A stretch of 45,540 nucleotides of DNA from JAJPHF01 sp035293805 (GCA_035293805.1 DATGMD010000027.1:1-45540); one strand, 5' to 3'. Shown: positions 6,436 through 15,049, counted from the stretch's first letter. Numbers and translations: made by a program. Notes: a model not told the origin generated them from the letters alone.

Positions 6436-8301
6436 ATGAAGACACCTGATACTACAGCGGTTTGCAGCGAGACTGAGCGGTCAGCTGACATCGGGGCGGC
6501 GGCCTGCGGGCCGCGGGCGGCCACGAGAGCCGCCCCTACGACACGCTGGCCGCTCACCTGGCGCGCAAACGGCTCTAGCGCACCGCCGAGGCATTGGCAG
6601 GCGGCCGTCGTGGCACTCACGCTTGGCCTGGTCGCGCAGGCACCGTTCGTCAGCGCCAGCCCCGTGCCGCCGTCCGTGCCGGCCCGCTTCCAGCCGTTGC
6701 TCGGCGGCGTGCGCCTGGGCGACGCCGCACCGGCGCCCCAGCCCGACGGCGCGGGCACGGACGACGCCACGCCGGCCGCGGCCCCGGACACCGCCGACCC
6801 GGGCGCGCCCGGCACCTGGGCGATGCTGGAAACGGTGACCCCCGAGGTCCAGTGGCTGGCCGCCGGGTTCACCTCCTGGCTGCCGATCCCCACGGGCCAG
6901 ATCGTCCACGCGGGCGACCGCGTGCGCACGGGCAGCGGCGCGGCCGCGCGGCTGGACTTCGCGCCCGACACGGCCCTGGACGTCGGGGCGGCGAGCGACC
7001 TCACGGTGCGTCGTCTGGAGCAGGGGCCGACCGGCAACCTCGTCCTGGAGCTATTCGTCGCCAGCGGCACGACCAGCGGCCCCACGCTGCCGGCGAGCGC
7101 GCCGGCCGCCCGCGTGGAGATCGAGACGCCGGCCGCGCGCGTTGTCGCCCGTCGCGCCGGGCCGCGCCTCGACGTGGGCGCCGACGGGACCACCCACGTC
7201 GTCGCCCCGAGCGACGCACCCGGTGGTGGCATCACCGTCGAGGCCAAAGACGCGCTGGCGACGACGGTGACGCTGGGCCCCGGCGAGAGCACCGACGTGC
7301 AGGTCGGCACGGCGCCAACCGCCCCGGCGCCCTCGCCCGCGGCGACTCCCGCGCCGACGGCAGCGGGAACGCCCTCGGCCGTGGCCGGTTCCGATGGCGC
7401 TGGCGCGCCGGCGCAGCCGACGAGCACGCCACCAAGCGCCACGCCGGGCCCTACGCCGGAGCCGGCCGGCGGGGCTAGCGCGCCCCCGCCCGGCCCGGTG
7501 CCGCCGAGCGCTACTGGTCCGACGGCCTGGGCCGCGCCCGCGCCGGGGCCGGCGCCGCAGGGCGCCGCCGGCCCGTGGGGACCGCCGTCGCCCTTCCCGC
7601 CGCCCGGCCTCGCGGGGCTGGCCGCCAGCGGCCAGACGCAGCCGTGCGCCGTGGCCCCCGGCCAGGTCTGCACGGGCACTCTTAAAGGCGCCGGCCAGTC
7701 GGGCGTCGGCGGCACCTTCACCGGCGTCGTGCAGGGCAGCCAGATCTGGCGCGTCGACATCACGGGCGCCGACCCCCAGGGCAGCGCGATGGTCTACGTG
7801 CAGACGACGATGGGCTTCGAAAGCATCCCCTGCCCCGCGCCCACGGCCGCGCCGACGAGCACCACCGGGCGCCCCGCCAGCGGCGGGAGCAGCAACGCCA
7901 CGCTGGTCTGCGCCGGCAGCACGATGGGCAACGGGATACAGCAAGGCACGGCGGTGGTGTTCTCGAACAGCGTCCTGGCCGCGCAGGGGAACGTGAAGGG
8001 CCCCGGCCCGAACACGCCGACCCCCACGCTCACGTCCGCTCCCACCACGACCTCGGCGCCAACGGCCACGCTCCAGCCCACGAGCACGCCCCAACCGACC
8101 AGTACGCCGCAACCGACCAGCACCGTTCAGCCGACCGGCACGCCACAGCCCACGGCGACCGCCACGCGCACGCCCAGCCCGGTGCCCACCGCCACGTCAA
8201 CCCCCACGCCGCGCCCCACGGCGACCGCCACGCGCACGCCCAGCCCCGCGCCGGCGGCCGCGCCGCACGCGGCCGCGGCCGCTCAGGCGGCCCGCCGCTG
8301 A
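6436..8301 (+). CDS. Secreted FecR-domain-like protein with Pro/Thr-rich tail
   Basis: A 621-residue protein. A hydrophobic segment near residues 55-70 (AAVVALTLGLVAQA) looks like a signal peptide or membrane anchor. A FecR-like beta domain follows (about residues 145-215, including GQIVHAGDRVRTGSGAAARL). Then come long Ala/Pro/Thr-rich linkers, a small four-Cys domain (about 395-510) and a tail of PTSTPQ and PTATATRTPSP units. FecR-like domains outside Proteobacteria occur in envelope proteins of unknown role. The start is uncertain: the ATG at 6436 has no clear ribosome site, and residues 6-48 are encoded by the dispersed repeat at 6453-6578, so the native N-terminus may be disrupted. It is the only plus-strand gene between 1 and 8.4 kb. 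An antisense frame of 499 codons is a GC-driven shadow. Confidence 0.72.
   Translation: MKTPDTTAVCSETERSADIGAAACGPRAATRAAPTTRWPLTWRANGSSAPPRHWQAAVVALTLGLVAQAPFVSASPVPPSVPARFQPLLGGVRLGDAAPAPQPDGAGTDDATPAAAPDTADPGAPGTWAMLETVTPEVQWLAAGFTSWLPIPTGQIVHAGDRVRTGSGAAARLDFAPDTALDVGAASDLTVRRLEQGPTGNLVLELFVASGTTSGPTLPASAPAARVEIETPAARVVARRAGPRLDVGADGTTHVVAPSDAPGGGITVEAKDALATTVTLGPGESTDVQVGTAPTAPAPSPAATPAPTAAGTPSAVAGSDGAGAPAQPTSTPPSATPGPTPEPAGGASAPPPGPVPPSATGPTAWAAPAPGPAPQGAAGPWGPPSPFPPPGLAGLAASGQTQPCAVAPGQVCTGTLKGAGQSGVGGTFTGVVQGSQIWRVDITGADPQGSAMVYVQTTMGFESIPCPAPTAAPTSTTGRPASGGSSNATLVCAGSTMGNGIQQGTAVVFSNSVLAAQGNVKGPGPNTPTPTLTSAPTTTSAPTATLQPTSTPQPTSTPQPTSTVQPTGTPQPTATATRTPSPVPTATSTPTPRPTATATRTPSPAPAAAPHAAAAAQAARR
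6453..6578. repeat. Dispersed inverted-end repeat, copy B (126 bp)
   Basis: The left end TACAGCGGTTTGCAGC and the complement of the right end (CTAGAGCCGTTTGCGC) match at most positions, giving imperfect terminal inverted repeats of about 16 bp. The internal hairpin is GGGCGGC/GCCGCCC at 6515-6521 and 6529-6535. This copy lacks the AGTGGCGCTTGCAG block found in A and C. It overlaps the first codons of the FecR-like reading frame. Confidence 0.75.
8149..8246 (+). repeat. Two identical 32-bp direct repeats in the Pro/Thr tail
   Basis: Bases 8149-8180 and 8215-8246 are identical and 66 bp apart; each encodes PTATATRTPSP. They lie within a longer array of degenerate PTSTPQ-type codons. Identity at the DNA level, including third positions, suggests recent duplication or ongoing slippage. 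Confidence 0.8.
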
Positions 8302-8432
8302 CGCCCACCGCCGCGAGCGCCGGGGCGCTGCCTCAGGCCGCTCTCTGCCGGCACCTGCGCCGGGCACCTTCCGAGGTCAGCAGGGGTGTGCGTGAGGTAC
8401 AATCAACGGGCAGCCTGGGCAGAGGAGCGAGG

Positions 8433-9161
8433 ATGCGCGGCGCGACGCCTGACCTGCCGTGGGTCACGATCAAGTACGCGCAGACCCTGGATGGCCGCAT
8501 CGCGACACGCAGCGGCGAGTCGCAGTGGATCAGCAGCGCCGACTCGCTCGTCTACGCTCACGAGCTACGCGCCAGTCACGACGCGATCCTCGTCGGCGTG
8601 GGGACCGTGCTGCGCGACAACCCGCGGCTCACCGTGCGCCTGGTCGAGGGCGCCAACCCCCTGCGCGTGATCGCCGATAGCACCCTGCGGACTCCCCTGG
8701 AGATCACCCTGCTCGAGATGGCCTCCGAGGTGATCTTCGCCGCCACCACCGCCGCCGACCCCGCCCGCCGGGCCGCGCTCGAAGCGCGCGGCGCCCAGGT
8801 GCTCGTCCTGCCCGCCCAGGCCGACGGCCGCGTCGACCTGCAAGCGCTGCTTGGCGCCCTGGCGGCGCGAGGCATTCGCTCGGTGCTGGTCGAGGGAGGC
8901 GCCGAGGTCATCACGGCGCTGCTCCGAGCGCGGCTGGCCCACCGGCTGGTCGTCTGCGTGGCGCCGAAAGTGCTGGGCCGCGGCGTCGAGGGCGTGGGCG
9001 ACCTGGGCATCGTGCGTCTCGACGAGGCGCTCACCTTCCGCGACGCGCGCTTCTGGCTGTGCGGCGCCGACGTGTTGTTCGAGGGCGACCTGGAGGGCGC
9101 TCTGCCGCCCTCCTTCCCCGCCCCGCGCACTGCCCCCAGCGTGCTGACCAATGAGCGCTGA
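8433..9161 (+). CDS. RibD C-terminal-domain pyrimidine/pteridine reductase
   Basis: A stand-alone protein of 242 residues homologous to the reductase half of RibD, a dihydrofolate-reductase fold that uses NADPH. Signature segments in order: KYAQTLDGRIA, QWISSADS, AILVGVGTVLRDNP followed by LTVR, and SVLVEGGAEV. It lacks the zinc deaminase domain of bifunctional RibD. The ATG at 8433 is preceded by GAGGAG five bases away; an in-frame start at 8388 has no such site. Its 3' end overlaps the MDR gene by 11 bases, so the two are coupled. A role in riboflavin synthesis is possible, but no rib genes are nearby and the MDR and glycosyltransferase neighbours hint at modification of a pterin or nucleotide-like metabolite (inference). 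Confidence 0.85.
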   Translation: MRGATPDLPWVTIKYAQTLDGRIATRSGESQWISSADSLVYAHELRASHDAILVGVGTVLRDNPRLTVRLVEGANPLRVIADSTLRTPLEITLLEMASEVIFAATTAADPARRAALEARGAQVLVLPAQADGRVDLQALLGALAARGIRSVLVEGGAEVITALLRARLAHRLVVCVAPKVLGRGVEGVGDLGIVRLDEALTFRDARFWLCGADVLFEGDLEGALPPSFPAPRTAPSVLTNER

Positions 9162-10275
9162 GCCACCGGCGCCCGGCTCGCTCCCACCTCCCCTCAGCTC
9201 GGGGGGCGCGGCCGCGGCGAGCGGGGCGCGGTCCCCAGCCCAGCCACAGCACGGGACGGCGCTCTGGTGGACGGGGCCGCGCACGCCGGAGCTGCGCACG
9301 GAGTCGCTGCGGCCCCCGGCCGCCGACGAGGTAGTCGTGCAGGCCGTCGCCTCCGGCATCAGCGCCGGCACCGAGATGCTCGTGTACCGCGGCCAGGTGC
9401 CGCCCGCGCTGCCGCTGGACCTGCCTACCCTGGCCGGCAGTTTCCGCTACCCCGTGAAGTACGGCTACGCCAGCGTCGGTCGGGTGACGGCCGTCGGCAC
9501 GGCCGTGGACGACCGCGCGCCGGGCGACCTGGTGTTCGCCCTGCACCCGCACCAGAGCGCCTACGTGCTGCCGGCGGCGCGCACGGTGCCGCTGCCGCCG
9601 GAGCTGCCGCCGGAGCACGGCGTCTTCCTGGCGAACCTGGAGACCGCCGTGAACGTGGCGCTCGACGCCGCGCCCCGGCTGGGCGAGACGGTGCTGCTGA
9701 GCGGGCTGGGCGTGGTGGGCCTGCTGGTGCTGCAGACGCTGCGGCAGACCGGCGTGGCGGAGATCATTGCCGTCGACGCGCTGCCGCGCCGCCGCGCGCT
9801 CGCCGCGCGACTCGGCGCGACGCTGACGCTCGCGCCCGACGAGGGCGTCGTCGAGCAAGTCCTCGCGTATACGGCGGGGCGGGGCGCCGACCTGGCGGTC
9901 GAGGTGAGCGGCGCGCCGGCCGCGCTGGGGCCGGCCATCGAGGCCGTCGCCGACGAGGGGACCGTGGTCGTCGCCTCCTGGTACGGCACGAAGCCGGTGC
10001 CGCTGGAGCTGGGCAGCCACTTCCACCGCGGGCGGGTGCGGCTGCGCAGCTCGCAGGTGGGGCACCTCGACCCGGCGCTCGCGCCCCGCTGGGACTACGC
10101 GCGACGGCAGGCCGTCGCCCTGCGCCTGCTCACGGAGCTACCACTGGGCGAGCTGATCACCCACCGCTTCCCCTTCGGCGAGGCGGCCGCGGCATTCGCC
10201 CTCCTCGACGAGCACCCCGCCGACGCCCTCCAGGTCGTGCTGAGGTATGGCGAACGCGGCCCATCCCCCGCGTAG
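9151..10275 (+). CDS. Medium-chain dehydrogenase lacking zinc ligands, BchC-like
   Basis: A 374-residue MDR-superfamily oxidoreductase. The N-terminal catalytic domain has AVASGISAGTEMLVYRG where zinc alcohol dehydrogenases carry a Cys, and YGYASVGRV where they carry the GHE motif, so the catalytic zinc site is absent. This resembles BchC (bacteriochlorophyllide dehydrogenase) and its unassigned relatives. The Rossmann loop is SGLGVVGLLVLQ, with VDALPRRR following (an Asp favouring NAD). The first 35 residues are a low-complexity leader, so the true start might be internal, but the ATG at 9151 overlaps the RibD-type stop. No bacteriochlorophyll genes are present. Function is unknown; its tight coupling to the reductase implies one pathway. 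Confidence 0.8.
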   Translation: MSAEPPAPGSLPPPLSSGGAAAASGARSPAQPQHGTALWWTGPRTPELRTESLRPPAADEVVVQAVASGISAGTEMLVYRGQVPPALPLDLPTLAGSFRYPVKYGYASVGRVTAVGTAVDDRAPGDLVFALHPHQSAYVLPAARTVPLPPELPPEHGVFLANLETAVNVALDAAPRLGETVLLSGLGVVGLLVLQTLRQTGVAEIIAVDALPRRRALAARLGATLTLAPDEGVVEQVLAYTAGRGADLAVEVSGAPAALGPAIEAVADEGTVVVASWYGTKPVPLELGSHFHRGRVRLRSSQVGHLDPALAPRWDYARRQAVALRLLTELPLGELITHRFPFGEAAAAFALLDEHPADALQVVLRYGERGPSPA

Positions 10276-10370
10276 CGGCGGACGGGCACGGCGCTGGGCC
10301 TCGGAAATCGTGGCAACCGGGGCGTGTAGCCCGCTACGGTGAACGGTGGAGCACGCACCGGGGAAGAGCA

Positions 10371-10856
10371 ATGGGTAGACTGGCCGACCGTTGGATGCGC
10401 CTGGACCCCGCATGGGGAATCACCGTCGTGCGCCTGATCATGGCCGTGGTCATCATCGTGACGGGGTATCAGAAGTTTACGGCTGGCGTGGGCCGCGTCA
10501 CGGCGATCATGGCGAACGACGGCATTCCGCTGCCGGCCGTGGCGGGGGTCGGCATCACGGCGCTCGAGCTGCTCGGGGGGCTCCTGCTCCTCGTGGGCCT
10601 GGGCGGGCGCGTCCTGGGTCTGCTGTACGTGGCCGAGTTCCTGGTCGTGAGCTTCTACGTGCAGCTACCGAAGGAGGGCTTCATCGCAGCGCGGCTGCCC
10701 ATCATGCTCCTGGCGGGCGCCCTGATGCTCGTGGTCGCGGGCTCGGGAAAGCTGGCGCTCGATCGGGTACTGTGGCGGCCGAAGCCGGGCCCGACGGCGC
10801 ACAGCGGCACCGCGAGCGCGGCGCCGCGGCAAGCCGGGTCCGCGCACACGGCCTAG
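10371..10856 (+). CDS. DoxX-family membrane protein
   Basis: A 161-residue protein with four hydrophobic segments: the first in TVVRLIMAVVIIVTG, the second in VAGVGITALELLGGLLLLVG, the third in LLYVAEFLVVSFYV and the fourth in LPIMLLAGALMLVVAG. The R-x-x-x-(A/G)...G-x-x-K-F motif after the first segment (GYQKF) and the LELLGG turn are typical of DoxX. GGGGAAG lies just upstream of the ATG. DoxX proteins are linked to quinone or redox homeostasis at the membrane, with no agreed biochemical role. It ends 29 bases before the converging glycosyltransferase gene and lies 95 bases after the MDR gene. Confidence 0.85.
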   Translation: MGRLADRWMRLDPAWGITVVRLIMAVVIIVTGYQKFTAGVGRVTAIMANDGIPLPAVAGVGITALELLGGLLLLVGLGGRVLGLLYVAEFLVVSFYVQLPKEGFIAARLPIMLLAGALMLVVAGSGKLALDRVLWRPKPGPTAHSGTASAAPRQAGSAHTA

Positions 10857-10885
10857 CGTCTGCCAACATCCTGGCACGTCGGGCG

Positions 10886-12043
10886 TCAGGCACTAATCGC
10901 CCCGCGGCCCGCCCGCGCGACGACCTCGCGCACCGCGCCGAAGAACTGCGCGGCCGTCTGCTCCCAGGTGGGCCGGGTGAGCGCGCGCGCCCGCGCCGCC
11001 GCGCCCATGCGGCGGCGTAGCGGCTCGTCGCGGGCCAGCTCCAGCATGGCTTGCGCGAGCGCGGCCGGGTCGCCCACGGGCACGATGCGGCCCTCGACGC
11101 CGTCCGTCGCCAGGTGCGGCAGGTTGCCCGCGGCCACGCCGACCACCGGCAGCCCCAGCGCCATCGCCTCGCCGTACACGGTGCCGAATGGCTCCTGGGT
11201 GCTCGGCAGCACGAACACGTCGGCCGCCCGGTAGAGCGCGGCGACCTCCTCCAGCGCGACCGGCCCGTGGACGACCACCCGCTCGGCCAGCGCCGGGCTG
11301 GCGAGGCGCTCGCGTACCCGCGCGGCGTACGCTGGCTCTACGTCGGTCTTGCCGACCAGGTGGAGGGTGCCGGCATCGGGCGGCAGGCGCGCGAAGGCGT
11401 CGAGCAGGGGGATGATGCCCTTGCGCGCGATCCAGTTGCCAACCGAGAGGAACGCCGCCGCCCGTCCCAGGCGCAGATCGCGCTCGGGCGCGGCCGGCAC
11501 GTCGCGCACCGCGCGGACGGCGGCGAACAGCCCCTCGGCCGCCGCCGGCCGCGGCGGCGGCTCGGGCACCACATCGCGGCCCGGCGGCACGACCCGCAAG
11601 CGCCGACGGGGGACGCCGTAGCCGACGAGCTGGTCGGCCAGCAGCTCGCTGGCGACCAGCAAGAGCGCGCAGTGGCGGTACACTAGCAAGTCGAGACGGG
11701 CCTGAAGGGCCGTGCGCAGCGGCTCGTGGTCGATGCCGCCGGGCGTCTGGTGCAGGCTGCCGAGCAGCGGCACGTCCGCGAGGCGGCGCAGCGCGGGCGC
11801 GAGGTAGGCCGCGGCGATGCTGTCGATCACCACGGCAGCGGGGCGCTCGGCGTGGATGGCGCGCGCGACCCGGCCGGCGGCCAGCGCCGGCAGTGGGAAC
11901 GGCGCCTCGGGCACCGACACGAAGCCCAGGCGCGCATCTTGCGCCGGGGCGAGGTCGGCCAGGCGGCGATGATACAGGTAGCCGCCGGTGAGCTGGTCGG
12001 GATCGCCCAGCGTGACGAGCAAGACGACCATCGGATCGGGCAT
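10886..12043 (-). CDS. Glycosyltransferase family 4, first of a divergent pair
   Basis: A 385-residue GT-B enzyme. The N-terminal half carries the acceptor side with little conservation; the C-terminal half has FLSVGNWIARKGIIPLLDAF, the nucleotide-sugar contact RAADVFVLPSTQEPFGTVYGEAM, with the E-x7-E pair of retaining GT4 enzymes, and GLPVVG. The start ATG at 12043 lies eight bases after GGGA; a GTG six bases upstream is possible. No signal peptide is seen, as expected for a cytosolic enzyme. It points away from a second GT4 gene, with only 60 bases between the starts, so both probably use one bidirectional promoter region. Acceptor and sugar are unknown. Confidence 0.87.
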   Translation of the reverse strand: MPDPMVVLLVTLGDPDQLTGGYLYHRRLADLAPAQDARLGFVSVPEAPFPLPALAAGRVARAIHAERPAAVVIDSIAAAYLAPALRRLADVPLLGSLHQTPGGIDHEPLRTALQARLDLLVYRHCALLLVASELLADQLVGYGVPRRRLRVVPPGRDVVPEPPPRPAAAEGLFAAVRAVRDVPAAPERDLRLGRAAAFLSVGNWIARKGIIPLLDAFARLPPDAGTLHLVGKTDVEPAYAARVRERLASPALAERVVVHGPVALEEVAALYRAADVFVLPSTQEPFGTVYGEAMALGLPVVGVAAGNLPHLATDGVEGRIVPVGDPAALAQAMLELARDEPLRRRMGAAARARALTRPTWEQTAAQFFGAVREVVARAGRGAISA

Positions 12044-12103
12044 AGCCACGTCCCTGGAGCGCAGAATGGAGGGGCGCGCCCGGCCGCGGGGCAAGGAGCG
12101 CTC

Positions 12104-13234
12104 GTGAAGATCGTACACGTTTCGCCCACCAGCTTCGGGGCGGGCGGCATCCTGGGCGGCGGCGAGCGCTACCCGCTGGAGCTGGCGCGGGCGCTGGCGG
12201 CCAGCGGGGCGGCCTGCGAGCTGGTCACATTCGGCCGCGAGGCGGGCATCTGGGAGGAGCCGAGCGGCTTGCGCGTGCGCGTGCTGCGGGCGCGCGGCTA
12301 CCTCGGCGGCCACCCGGCGCACCCGCTAGCGGCCGCGCTGGTGGGCGCGCTCCGCACGGCCGACGTGGTCCATGTTCACCAGATGCGCGCGGTGCCGGCG
12401 CTGCTGGCGGCGCTCAGCGCCCGCGTGCGCGGCCAGCGCACGGCCGTCACCGACCACGGCCTGCTGGGGACCGATTGGGGCGGGCGCGTGCAGGCGCTGT
12501 TCGACCGCTTCCTGCTCGTCTCGGCGTACTCGGCGCGCACGCTCGGGGCGCCGCCCGCGCGGACCGCGCTGCTCTACGGCGGCGCCGATCCCGCCCGCTA
12601 CGCGCCGCGGCCCGACGAGCCGCGCGAGGGCGTGCTGTTCGTCGGCCGCCTGACGCCGCACAAGGGCGTGGACCGCCTGCTGCGGGCGCTGCCGCCCGGC
12701 GCCCGCCTGACCATCGCCGGCTCGGCCGGCCACGACCCGCGGCCGCCGGAGAGTGGCTACCCGGCGCTGCTGCGGCGCCTGGCCGCGGACCGCGCCGTGC
12801 GCTTCGTGGTGCCCGCGCCCGACGCGGAGCTGCCGGCGCTGTACCGACGCGCGCGGGTGTTCGTGCTGCCGTCGGTCCAACGGACAGTCTACGGCCGGGC
12901 GATCCGCATCTCCGAGCTGCTGGGGCTCACGCTGCTGGAGGCGATGGCCAGCGGCACGCCCGTCGTGGCAAGCGCGCTCGGCGGCGTTCCCGAGATCGTC
13001 GAGGACGGCGTGACCGGCTTCCTCGTGCCGCCCGGCGACGTGGACGCGCTGCGCGACCGGCTGGCCTACCTGCTCGACCACCCGCGTGCGGCCGCCACGA
13101 TGGGCGAGGCCGCCCGCGCGCGGGTGCTGGAGCGCTTCACCTGGCAGGCGTGCGCCGCGCGCTGCCTGGCCGGCTACGCGGCCGCCGCGGCGCGCGGCCC
13201 GGCGCCCACCGCCGCGCCGCGCCGCGGCTCATAG
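12104..13234 (+). CDS. Glycosyltransferase family 4, second of a divergent pair
   Basis: A 376-residue retaining GT4 enzyme. It opens with MKIVHVSPTSFGAGGI and GGGERYPLELARAL, the glycine-rich loop of GT-B enzymes, and continues to VLFVGRLTPHKGVDRLL. The donor-binding Glu pair is in ISELLGLTLLEAM, followed by ASGTPVVAS. The start is a GTG at 12104, five bases after AAGGAG; the frame is open far upstream but that part is antisense to the first GT4 gene. A LPSVQRTVYGRAIRIS insertion precedes the Glu motif, longer than in most GT4 proteins. Partner of the divergent gene; possibly they act in sequence on the same glycan or glycoside (inference). Confidence 0.88.
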   Translation: MKIVHVSPTSFGAGGILGGGERYPLELARALAASGAACELVTFGREAGIWEEPSGLRVRVLRARGYLGGHPAHPLAAALVGALRTADVVHVHQMRAVPALLAALSARVRGQRTAVTDHGLLGTDWGGRVQALFDRFLLVSAYSARTLGAPPARTALLYGGADPARYAPRPDEPREGVLFVGRLTPHKGVDRLLRALPPGARLTIAGSAGHDPRPPESGYPALLRRLAADRAVRFVVPAPDAELPALYRRARVFVLPSVQRTVYGRAIRISELLGLTLLEAMASGTPVVASALGGVPEIVEDGVTGFLVPPGDVDALRDRLAYLLDHPRAAATMGEAARARVLERFTWQACAARCLAGYAAAAARGPAPTAAPRRGS

Positions 13235-13312
13235 GACGGCTGCCATTGGGCAGCGCAAGTCAGCGACGTGCGCTCCGGACACCCCCCTGAATTCGGGACC
13301 GGGGGCGGTAGC

Positions 13313-13687
13313 TCAGGCGTCGGCGAAGGGGTTGTCGATGACGCAGAGCCAGGTGCCGTCGGGCTGGCGGCGCAGCACCTCGGCGCTACGCCCGGCGATC
13401 TGGAGCGGCGAGCCGTCCGGCGCCGTGCCGCTGAGCGTCCACTGGCCGTGCGTCTGCGCCAGGTCGCCGGCAACCACGATGGCGCGGGTCTCCAGGGTCA
13501 TACGGCCCTTGAGGGCCAGGAAGCCGTCCAGGGCAGCGCGGATGGCCTCGGTACCGGCGACCACCTGACCGGGTTGGGGAACGAGGCTGGCGTCCGGGTC
13601 GTAGAGCGCCAGCAGGGCCGCCGCATCGCCCGCATTGAAGGCGTTGACGAACGTAGGGTGGTAGTCCTCGAGACGGTGCAAAGCCAT
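13313..13687 (-). CDS. NTF2-like (DUF4440/SnoaL-type) protein
   Basis: A 124-residue cone-shaped NTF2-fold protein. It has the helix start FVNAFNAGDAAALLALYDPDA, then VAGTEAIRAALDGFL and the final strands GTWLCVIDNP, all typical of the DUF4440-like branch. GGAGG lies eight bases before the ATG. Members include ketosteroid-isomerase-like enzymes and proteins of unknown role; no catalytic Asp pair can be assigned with confidence here. It is divergent from the SsuD-like monooxygenase across 211 bases that must contain both promoters. Confidence 0.8.
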   Translation of the reverse strand: MALHRLEDYHPTFVNAFNAGDAAALLALYDPDASLVPQPGQVVAGTEAIRAALDGFLALKGRMTLETRAIVVAGDLAQTHGQWTLSGTAPDGSPLQIAGRSAEVLRRQPDGTWLCVIDNPFADA

Positions 13688-13898
13688 GAGCGTGCCTCCT
13701 GTGGGGCTATGGGTGGTGGGCTGCGCCGTCCGGGCTGGCGCGGCTGGTGGTTCGGCAGCCCCGGCCCGTTGCCGCCGACCGATGGCGTTCCCTAGAATCT
13801 GGCGCGATTCGACCGTCGCGGTCCACTATGGCCCGTCTTGGCGGCACAAAGCACGATCGGATTGTAGCCTCCCCGGCGGCCGAGGCGGAGGGAGCGCG

Positions 13899-15020
13899 AT
13901 GACCACGTCCGTTCGGCGACCGGCGCCACGGTTCGACTGGTTCGTGCCGATCGACGGGGATGGCGCGTACATTGGCACCGTCCGCGCCGAGCGCGAGCCG
14001 ACCTTCGCCTACTTGCAGGAGGTGGTGAGGACGGCCGAGGCGGAGGGGTACTACTCGCTGCTCATCCCGACGCGGTTCAGCAACGGGCTGTTCGACGAGT
14101 GCGCCCCGCTGGCCGAGACCTGGACGACGGCGACCGCGCTGCTGGCGGTGACGCACCGCATTCGGCTGCTCATCGCGGTCCGGCCGGGCTTCATCTCGCC
14201 CGGTCTGTTCGCCCAGATGGCGGCGACGCTCGACCAGCTCAGCCAGGGGCGGGCGGACCTGAACATCGTGCCGGGCGGGATCGCGGGCGACTTCGAGCGG
14301 CTGGGCGAGGTCAGCGACCACGCCTACCGCTACGACCGCGCCGACGAGTTCATCGCTGCCTGCCAGGCGCTGTGGGCGAAGCCCGAGCCGGTCGCGTTCA
14401 CGGGGAAGCACATCACGCTGAAGGGCGCCGTAGTCTCGCCGAGCCCGAACGGTGGCGGGCTGCGGATGTATCTCGGCGGCGCCTCGGACAGCGCCCTGGC
14501 ACTCGCCGGCCGGCGGGCGGACGTCTTCCTGGCGTGGATACAGCCGCTGGAGGCGATGGCCGCGCTGCTGGCGCGGGCGCGCGCGCAGTATGCGGCGGCG
14601 GGGCGGGCACCGCGCTTCGGGCTGCGCACACACCTCGTCGTCCGCGACAGCGAGGAGGCGGCGTGGGCCGCCGCCGACGAGCTGTTGTCGCAGGCCGCGG
14701 GGGCGGTGAAGGCTCAGCGGCAGGCGGCGTTCGCCGGGACGCCGATGGTGGGCCAGCAGGCGCAGGCGCGGGCCTACACGGACCACCGCGCCGGGCGGCA
14801 TCTATGGAACGGCATCTCGACAGTGCGGGTCAACTGCGGCACGGCCATCGTCGGCACGCCGCAGCAGGTGGCGACGGAGCTGCTGGCCTACTGGCGCCTG
14901 GGAATCGACGAGTTCATCGTGTCGGGGTACCCGCACGTGGAGGAGTGTCGGCGCGTCGCCAGCGACGTGCTGCCGCTGCTCGCGGCGGCGATTGAGCGCG
15001 AGCGGGTGGCGATGGCGTGA
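13899..15020 (+). CDS. SsuD-like LLM-class flavin-dependent monooxygenase
   Basis: A 373-residue luciferase-like TIM-barrel enzyme. RFDWFVPIDGDGAYIG at the N-terminus, LLIAVRPGFISPGLFAQM in the middle and LNIVPGG are close to alkanesulfonate monooxygenase SsuD; GGASDSALALAGRRADVFL and a C-terminal GTPQQVATEL with VSGYPH complete the family pattern. It uses reduced FMN supplied by a partner reductase, none of which is adjacent. The ATG at 13899 follows GGAGGGAG; the long upstream open frame is promoter DNA. Sulfonate oxidation is plausible but no ssu transport genes are nearby, and many relatives attack other carbon or nitrogen compounds. Confidence 0.87.
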   Translation: MTTSVRRPAPRFDWFVPIDGDGAYIGTVRAEREPTFAYLQEVVRTAEAEGYYSLLIPTRFSNGLFDECAPLAETWTTATALLAVTHRIRLLIAVRPGFISPGLFAQMAATLDQLSQGRADLNIVPGGIAGDFERLGEVSDHAYRYDRADEFIAACQALWAKPEPVAFTGKHITLKGAVVSPSPNGGGLRMYLGGASDSALALAGRRADVFLAWIQPLEAMAALLARARAQYAAAGRAPRFGLRTHLVVRDSEEAAWAAADELLSQAAGAVKAQRQAAFAGTPMVGQQAQARAYTDHRAGRHLWNGISTVRVNCGTAIVGTPQQVATELLAYWRLGIDEFIVSGYPHVEECRRVASDVLPLLAAAIERERVAMA

Positions 15021-15049
15021 GGCCATGCGCGGGGGCGACGCCGCCGCTT

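Noticed and set aside
6264..7763. Minus-strand frame of 499 codons opposite the FecR-like gene
   Set aside because: Low-complexity Gly/Ala/Pro shadow; the plus-strand product has a signal segment and a FecR-like domain.
9031..10065. Minus-strand frame of 344 codons opposite the MDR gene
   Set aside because: Arg/His/Gln-rich shadow crossing the RibD-type and MDR genes.
11726..12103. Upstream extension of the second GT4 reading frame
   Set aside because: It is antisense to the first GT4 gene; homology starts at the GTG at 12104 after AAGGAG.
13300..13372. Sequence resembling a tRNA D-arm (GGTAGCTCAG)
   Set aside because: It lies in the 3' end of the NTF2-like gene, and no T-arm, acceptor stem or CCA follows.
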